A stretch of DNA of 64,000 bases from an uncultured Atopobium sp. (GTDB lineage: Bacteria; Actinomycetota; Coriobacteriia; Coriobacteriales; Atopobiaceae): contig CAMUON010000003.1 in assembly GCA_947090525.1 (NCBI GenBank), forward strand, positions 117,260-181,259, given 5' to 3'. The notes under the pieces are model-generated. The model saw nothing but the letters and a program-made list of their open reading frames with translations, had not been told where the DNA came from and ran no database searches. Shown piece by piece: positions 59,749 to 64,000 of the stretch (positions within the stretch are counted from its first letter, which is position 1; each line of letters begins with the position of its first letter). Made by a program: the position numbers and the translations under genes.

Positions 59749-60590
59749 TATTGTTGCACCTCCCGCTTACGGGTAATACTTAGCTGAATCAGACCAAGTA
59801 TGGTAACAAGGAAGAAGAATACAACAGCCTTGGCTTGTCCAACGCCTTCCCAACCGGTTCTGCCATAGAAGGTGTCGAAGATGTTGAGTGCAAGCATCTC
59901 GGACATATGAGCAGGCTCACCTGCAGTAAGCGACAAGTTCTGGTCGAAGAGCTTAAAGCCACCCGTGAGTGACAAGAACAAACAAATTGTAATGGATGGC
60001 ATCATCATAGGAATGGTGACATTGACCAGACGCTGCCATGCATTCGCGCCGTCGATTTGAGCGGCTTCCAAAACGTCGGTAGGAATCGACTGAAGGCCTG
60101 CAACATAGATGATCATCATGTAACCAATTTGCTGCCAGGACACGAGAATAACCAGGCCCACAAAGCCATACCACTCATTAAGATTGATAGTCTGCTGGTA
60201 TTGCTGGAGAATACCGTTGAAAATAAGCTGCCAAATGTAGCCCAAAACGATACCACCGATTAGGTTAGGCATGAAGAACGACGTACGGAAAATATTGGTT
60301 CCCTTGAGTTTTCCCGTAAGTGCCATAGCAATAGCAAACGCGACGACGTTGATCACAATAACCGAAACAACCGAAAATGCAGCAGTAAACCAAAATGCAT
60401 GTTGGAATAAGTTGTCGCCGAACGCGTCAATATAGTTTTCAAAACCGTTGAACGTTGCGTCGGTTACCGTGGTGAAATGCGTAAACGACAGGAAAATTCC
60501 CATAATGAAGGGGAAAACAAAACCAATCGCAAAAGAAGCAAGTGTGGGAATCAAAAATACAGCCCAATACTTCCTTATGGATTTTTCCAT
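59748..60590 (-). CDS. Carbohydrate ABC transporter permease (MalF type)
   Basis: A 280-residue permease with six membrane helices, partner of the MalG-type protein. IPTDVLEAAQIDGANAWQRLVNVTIPMMMP is the EAA coupling motif and FSFTHFTTVTDATFNGFENYIDAFGD-like sequence after helix 1 is the usual region of sugar permeases. It lacks the long extracellular loop of E. coli MalF, like other Gram-positive homologs. GGGAGG precedes the ATG. It is separated from the binding-protein gene by 139 bp containing a stem-loop. Confidence 0.94.
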   Translation of the reverse strand: MEKSIRKYWAVFLIPTLASFAIGFVFPFIMGIFLSFTHFTTVTDATFNGFENYIDAFGDNLFQHAFWFTAAFSVVSVIVINVVAFAIAMALTGKLKGTNIFRTSFFMPNLIGGIVLGYIWQLIFNGILQQYQQTINLNEWYGFVGLVILVSWQQIGYMMIIYVAGLQSIPTDVLEAAQIDGANAWQRLVNVTIPMMMPSITICLFLSLTGGFKLFDQNLSLTAGEPAHMSEMLALNIFDTFYGRTGWEGVGQAKAVVFFFLVTILGLIQLSITRKREVQQ

Positions 60591-60618
60591 GCTAACAAAC
60601 CTCCCTTACATGTAATAA

Positions 60619-60650
60619 GCGCGGAGAACACACTCCTATGTCCTCCGCGC
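60619..60650 (-). other. Stem-loop between binding-protein and permease genes
   Basis: GCGCGGAGAACA (60619-60630) pairs with TGTCCTCCGCGC (60639-60650) at eleven of twelve positions. There is no T-tract, so it probably stabilises the upstream binding-protein mRNA or reduces read-through, giving more binding protein than permease. Confidence 0.7.
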
Positions 60651-60729
60651 ATAAGCTTTGGTGCGAGCAACACAATTTAAGGTTTAAGAGGCTTCATAGA
60701 AAGAAGCTGCTCAAACACCACTAGGGACA

Positions 60730-62067
60730 CTAGTTCTTAGCTTTTTCAGCCTCGGTCTTCCAACCGTCAACGAATGCCTTAACAACTTCTCCCCAGTTAG
60801 CGTCATTCTGTGCAGCAGCATATGCTACCAATGCAGAACCTACGCCGTTCTTCCACTCCTCAGAAGGCATGGTAGCGAAGCACCAGTCAACAGGAGTCTT
60901 GCCGTCAGCAACATATTTATTTGCAAGGTTGACAAGAGGATTAGCGCTCTCGAGGTTCTTCTTGAATGGAATGGTGAATCCGCAACCATTAGCGCCAGAA
61001 GGAAGTGCTTCTTTACCACCGCAGAGAAGCTTGACGCCCTTGTCGGAGTTGACGCACCAGTTCATGAAGTCGAGCGTAGCCTGAACGTCCTCAGCCTTTG
61101 CCTTCTTGTTGACGCACCAGTAGTTCTCAGAACCGGTGCAGAGGCCTTGATTCTCTTCGCCCTCAACGCCAATGTAGATAGGAAGCATACCAAGGTTCTC
61201 GTCACCGAGGTCCTGGATCTTGTCGTACTCCCAAGTACCATTTTGATAGAAGACAGCCTTGCCGGTGACGAACTCATTGGTGCAGTCATCAGCAGTCTTG
61301 GTGGAAAGGAGCGTAGGATCAGTGGTTGAGTTGTTGATGTAGAGATCCCAGATCTTGCGGTAATTGTCGAGGTACGTACCCTTGATAGCCTTGGTGCTCT
61401 TGATGTTGTCCTTCTTGTATTCATAGTAAATAGGAAGGTTTGCAAGGTGGGTCTTAAAGCGCCAGTCGGAGGATTTGTCCATACCAGGTGCATTGAAGGC
61501 AGCAAAGCCGAGCTCGCCCTTGCGTGCAGTAATGTCTTCGACAACCTTCTTGAAGGTCTCGAAGTTCTTGATCTCTTCAGCCTTGTGACCAGATTTTTCG
61601 AGAAGTTTCTTGTTGTAGATGATGCCGTAGCTCTCGATAACGTATGCGATACCCTTGATCTTGCCGTCGTCGCCCTTGAGCTTGAATGCATCGTTGGTGC
61701 ATGCCTTAACGACTTCAGAATCGTCGAGGTCAGCGCAGTAGTCGATGGAACCAGCAAGGCCTACAGGACCATTGGTTTGGAACAGGGTAGGCATCTCGCT
61801 CTTGCCCATTTCGGATTTAAGCGTAGATGCATATTGACCAGCAGCTGCAGTCTTTACAGTTACTTCAACACCAGTTTCTTGCTTGTAGATGTCTGCAATC
61901 TCTTTCCATTGCTCATCAGACTCAGGCTTGAAGTTCAGGTAGTATACATGACCTTTTGCTTCAGCTTTGCCAGCAGGTTTGGAATCACTGCATGCCGCAG
62001 CAAATGGTACGAGCATGCCTGCTCCAAGACCAAGACCAGCTTTAATGAAGTTCCTACGATTGAGCAT
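60730..62067 (-). CDS. Sugar-binding lipoprotein of ABC transporter (maltodextrin-type)
   Basis: Extracellular solute-binding protein of family 1, 445 residues. The N-terminus MLNRRNFIKAGLGLGAG contains a twin-arginine motif (RRNFIK) and ends in a lipobox AAAC, so it is a Tat-exported lipoprotein anchored on the outer face of the membrane. The mature part has WRFKTHLANLPIYYEY, GKAVFYQNGTWEYDKIQDLG (a conserved sugar-stacking region) and a hydrophobic C-terminus. The ATG at 62067 has GAGGAG nine bases upstream. It is the first gene of the maltodextrin operon, directly downstream of a perfect LacI-type operator. Tat export of such lipoproteins is less usual than Sec export. Confidence 0.94.
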   Translation of the reverse strand: MLNRRNFIKAGLGLGAGMLVPFAAACSDSKPAGKAEAKGHVYYLNFKPESDEQWKEIADIYKQETGVEVTVKTAAAGQYASTLKSEMGKSEMPTLFQTNGPVGLAGSIDYCADLDDSEVVKACTNDAFKLKGDDGKIKGIAYVIESYGIIYNKKLLEKSGHKAEEIKNFETFKKVVEDITARKGELGFAAFNAPGMDKSSDWRFKTHLANLPIYYEYKKDNIKSTKAIKGTYLDNYRKIWDLYINNSTTDPTLLSTKTADDCTNEFVTGKAVFYQNGTWEYDKIQDLGDENLGMLPIYIGVEGEENQGLCTGSENYWCVNKKAKAEDVQATLDFMNWCVNSDKGVKLLCGGKEALPSGANGCGFTIPFKKNLESANPLVNLANKYVADGKTPVDWCFATMPSEEWKNGVGSALVAYAAAQNDANWGEVVKAFVDGWKTEAEKAKN

Positions 62068-62099
62068 ATCTAACAACTCCTCTCGCCCAAGGGCATCGT

Positions 62100-62117
62100 T
62101 TTGGAAACGTTTCCAAA
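62100..62117. promoter_or_regulatory. LacI/CcpA-type operator, perfect 18-bp palindrome
   Basis: TTTGGAAACGTTTCCAAA is a perfect palindrome with the central CG of LacI-family sites. It lies 33 bp upstream of the binding-protein start codon, downstream of or overlapping the promoter, fitting with repression by the LacI protein of this operon (or a CcpA-like one). I found no second copy elsewhere in the operon. Confidence 0.88.
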
Positions 62118-62349
62118 GTGTTACTTACATTTTACGGTCTCGCACTCGCCTTGTATGCAGAAATTAGATTTTTACCGCTTACCGCTGTTTTACTACCGTT
62201 GACGGCATATTGCCTGGTACAAGGCAGGCATTCGATGAATACAGCTGGGACAGACTTGGTATGCGCTAGAGTTGTACTTGCAGAAGAGGAGATTTGTGCA
62301 CAGACACTATCTATATACAAGACCCCTCATACCCCAGCTATATACTCAT

Positions 62350-63375
62350 CTACCAGGTCTTGCCAGAAAGAAATTCAGCAAGATCACCGGTCTTCTGTAT
62401 GGATTGAGGATAGAGGTAATCTCTCAAATCAATGGTGTGTTTAGAGTGCGCGGGCGTATTGCGCTCACGCCTAAAATCGGTTAAGTAAAAATTGTCTACC
62501 CGTATCAATCGATAGACCGTGTCATCGAAGTTGGCACCTGTATTCTCCGCCTGATACATGAGATCCGAGTAATCAGCACTTGGATGCATAAGCTCATTCG
62601 ATATCACCTTCCCTACGGCCCGAATGCTAGAACCCAGGTAGAGACCGATATAAGGCGCGGGCGGCACATACTCTACGTCTGGAATCCAGACCGCGCGAAA
62701 GTGACGGTTGAGATGAAATGTCGCTTCGCTTGGCCACACAAGAATCGCATGTCCGCACGCTTGTGCGCTGCTAAATCCCCATCGTAGACATACGTCTTTG
62801 TATTCTTCGAATATGTGATCCATCGTGTAATTGGTAGCGGTCCACAAACGTGGAAGCTCGGAAATAAAGAGATCGAAGGAGAGAAAAACTGCGTTGACTT
62901 CACAGTAATATGTGGATGCAGCATAGGCGCAAAATTGATCGATAGCGCGCATACACGACAACGAAAGAGCCGTTCGAGAAAGTACAAGTAAAAGAAATAC
63001 GCATCCATGCGAAGATGCGCGCGACAACGCTTCGCGCACACGAGAAAAATTGAGCGAAACGTGCTCGGTATCGTGCTCATTATGCGTATTATGCCCATCG
63101 TACGTATCGTACTCATTATGCCCACCCGTACGTTCATCTTCGGGAACAAATACCAGCACATGGCGGCGGGTGTGTGGAGGGATAGGCTTAAGCGTATCGA
63201 GGTCAAATTCCGTCCCCAGCATGGCGTGAGCATGCACATACGGGTAAAAGAGGTCTGAGAGTTCTTGAGACATATTGGGATGGACAAAATGTTCAAGCGC
63301 ACGTATAAGGGTTTGCGTATTGGACGTGACTATATGTTCGCCCGCGTGACACATAGTATAATTTTCCTGTTTCAT
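62350..63375 (-). CDS. Protein of unknown function (341 residues)
   Basis: Starts at the ATG at 63375, which has AAGGAAGG six bases upstream; the frame extends to 63558 but then runs through a 30-bp repeat array with a decapeptide-like repeat. The protein looks globular and soluble, without signal peptide or membrane segments apart from one hydrophobic stretch (CVFLLLVLSRTALSLSCM). A His/Asn/Asp-rich low-complexity tract (HNEYDTYDGHNTHNEHDTEH) lies near residue 95. The C-terminal half (ATFHLNRHFRAVWIPDVEY, YIGLYLGSSIRAVGKV, RLIRVDNFYLTDF) has the look of a real domain, but I recognise no family. It follows the maltodextrin promoter region convergently on no gene: it is on the same strand, upstream of it. 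Confidence 0.7.
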   Translation of the reverse strand: MKQENYTMCHAGEHIVTSNTQTLIRALEHFVHPNMSQELSDLFYPYVHAHAMLGTEFDLDTLKPIPPHTRRHVLVFVPEDERTGGHNEYDTYDGHNTHNEHDTEHVSLNFSRVREALSRASSHGCVFLLLVLSRTALSLSCMRAIDQFCAYAASTYYCEVNAVFLSFDLFISELPRLWTATNYTMDHIFEEYKDVCLRWGFSSAQACGHAILVWPSEATFHLNRHFRAVWIPDVEYVPPAPYIGLYLGSSIRAVGKVISNELMHPSADYSDLMYQAENTGANFDDTVYRLIRVDNFYLTDFRRERNTPAHSKHTIDLRDYLYPQSIQKTGDLAEFLSGKTW

Positions 63376-63446
63376 GCTGCACCTTCCTTTGCTTCCCAAA
63401 GGACAGAAGAATCGATGCGGCAAAACATACGCATAGCGTGTAGTGA

Positions 63447-63536
63447 CACAAGAAACATCCGACGAGAACACAATGGCACAAGAAACATGCGATAGAAGCG
63501 CAATAGCACAAGAAACATCCGACGATATGCAAAGGC
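63447..63536. repeat. Three tandem 30-bp repeats in the leader of the unknown gene
   Basis: Units begin at 63447, 63477 and 63507 and all start with CACAAGAAACAT. Units 1 and 3 share their first 19 bases (CACAAGAAACATCCGACGA). The rest has diverged. There are no spacers, so it is not a CRISPR array. It lies between the putative -10 box and the ribosome site of the 341-residue protein, thus within its mRNA leader. Confidence 0.85.
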
Positions 63537-63750
63537 ATCCATAGCGGTCTCCTTTCACAGATGCAGATGGCCCTACGACCAGGGCATTTTCTGCACAAAC
63601 TCAAGTTGTTGTGTTAGAAGGAATTATAAAATATCGCTAGGACAAGAAATACACTACCCCACTCTGTTGGCATACATTCTATGTGCGACAAATTGATAAG
63701 TTAAACCGACAGTATACCGACATGCGAGCGACATAGTTCCGCATATATAA

Positions 63751-63783
63751 CAAAAGACCGTAGTGTGTAGCTACGGTCTTTTG
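63751..63783. terminator. Bidirectional terminator hairpin
   Basis: CAAAAGACCGTAG (63751-63763) and CTACGGTCTTTTG (63771-63783) form a perfect 13-bp stem with a 7-base loop. T4/A4 tracts sit inside the stem ends. It probably ends a minus-strand transcript entering from beyond the window. Confidence 0.88.
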
Positions 63784-63932
63784 TCTTATCCACATGCAAT
63801 CTTCGGGTATGAACATGGAGCATACATGTTACTTCCCATACCAGGTGAATTCAAAAAAGATATTTTGTGCGAGCTGTATAGCTCGTGATCAGCCTATATG
63901 AGAGCAGCGGGCACTTATTCCCACTCGGTGGT

Positions 63933-64000
63933 TATAGTTTTGCCGTCTCGTCACTCCAGTTGCACCCAGTTTTCGGCGGCATCTCGAAGTGAGTGCCGCT
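63933..64000 (-). CDS. Possible 3' end of a gene cut by the window
   Basis: On the minus strand a frame is open from the window edge to TAA at 63933-63935, reading GTHFEMPPKTGCNWSDETAKL at its end. It is followed by the terminator at 63751-63783, as expected for a transcript end. The other two frames of this strand are either interrupted or end further on, and 68 bases are too few to identify a family or to be sure. Confidence 0.25.

Larger units (their letters stand above)
63376..64000. other. Right-end region upstream of the unknown protein
   Basis: This stretch has no complete gene. It holds, from left to right, a leader with three 30-bp repeats (63447-63536), a minus-strand TATAAT hexamer at 63623-63628 that could be the promoter -10 of the unknown protein gene (the -35 is weak), a strong bidirectional hairpin at 63751-63783, and a short open frame running off the end (63933-64000). 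Confidence 0.6.

Noticed and set aside
63447..63536. CRISPR array
   Set aside because: The 30-bp units are contiguous, only three in number and without spacers; no cas gene is nearby.
63914..63960. Gene end reading TITTEWE on the minus strand, resembling the end of GMP synthase
   Set aside because: That frame is interrupted by TGA 13 codons before its stop, so it would need a frameshift; the open frame ending at 63933 is more likely.

Overview
The window is a 64 kb chromosomal segment of a bacterium. It has moderate GC, many GCGC-rich stretches, tightly packed genes, good AGGAGG-type ribosome binding sites and intrinsic terminators. Housekeeping gene content (coaE next to uvrB, a four-domain rpsA, type III glutamine synthetase, many PTS and sugar genes) together with Ala/Pro-rich insertions in core enzymes suggests an Actinobacteria lineage. 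My best guess is a fermentative member of the Coriobacteriia (Atopobiaceae-like), but this is inference. I see no rRNA, tRNA, IS element, prophage or CRISPR array.

Layout. 1-3.1 kb: two unrelated FAD oxidoreductases (the first cut by the window edge). 3.2-8.3 kb (minus): a GntR/FCD regulator, then the operon zinc-ribbon membrane protein > coaE > lytic transglycosylase > uvrB with overlapping genes. 8.6-11.2 kb (plus): SPFH/Band-7 protein, a ribbon-helix-helix protein followed by an unusual Lys-Leu-coding hexamer array, and a membrane acyltransferase. 11.3-13.2 kb (minus): rpsA and a small membrane protein. 13.5-16.3 kb (minus): a complete mannose-family PTS (IIA, IIB, IIC, IID). 16.9-23.7 kb: a catabolic cluster of permease, HyuA-type hydantoinase/oxoprolinase, an uncharacterised zincin-like protein and a FAD oxidoreductase, with a divergent Xre-type regulator. 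23.8-32.8 kb: rnhA, polA, then glnN, a MATE exporter and an aldo/keto reductase. 32.9-34.7 kb: aspS. 35-38.5 kb: a MacA/MacB-like adaptor, ATPase and permease preceded by five tandem 8-bp repeats. 38.7-42.5 kb: HAD phosphatase, a small unknown protein, and a LysR/NhaC divergent pair. 42.5-47 kb: hisS, ilvE, polysaccharide deacetylase. 47.1-49.5 kb: phosphate transporter with its DUF47 partner and an unknown protein. 49.7-51.9 kb: PanE-like reductase and a PfoR-like PTS IIC. 52.5-62.1 kb (minus): a maltodextrin operon (binding protein > two permeases > LacI regulator > malQ > glgP > shared ATPase) with a perfect LacI/CcpA-type palindrome at its head and a terminator at its tail. 62.3-64 kb: an unknown protein whose upstream leader carries three 30-bp repeats.

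The genes describe a saccharolytic lifestyle: maltodextrin is imported by ABC transport and cut by MalQ and GlgP, other hexoses enter by PTS, ammonia is fixed by GlnN, and a separate regulated cluster appears to use a cyclic amide or similar small molecule. The most unusual observations are (a) the possible -1 frameshift after the ribbon-helix-helix gene into a frame coding nine Lys-Leu-type dipeptides with almost only synonymous variation, (b) the SPFH/ribbon-helix-helix pair with a perfect operator lying on a near-consensus promoter, (c) the zincin-like protein within the hydantoinase cluster, and (d) several direct- and inverted-repeat regulatory candidates.
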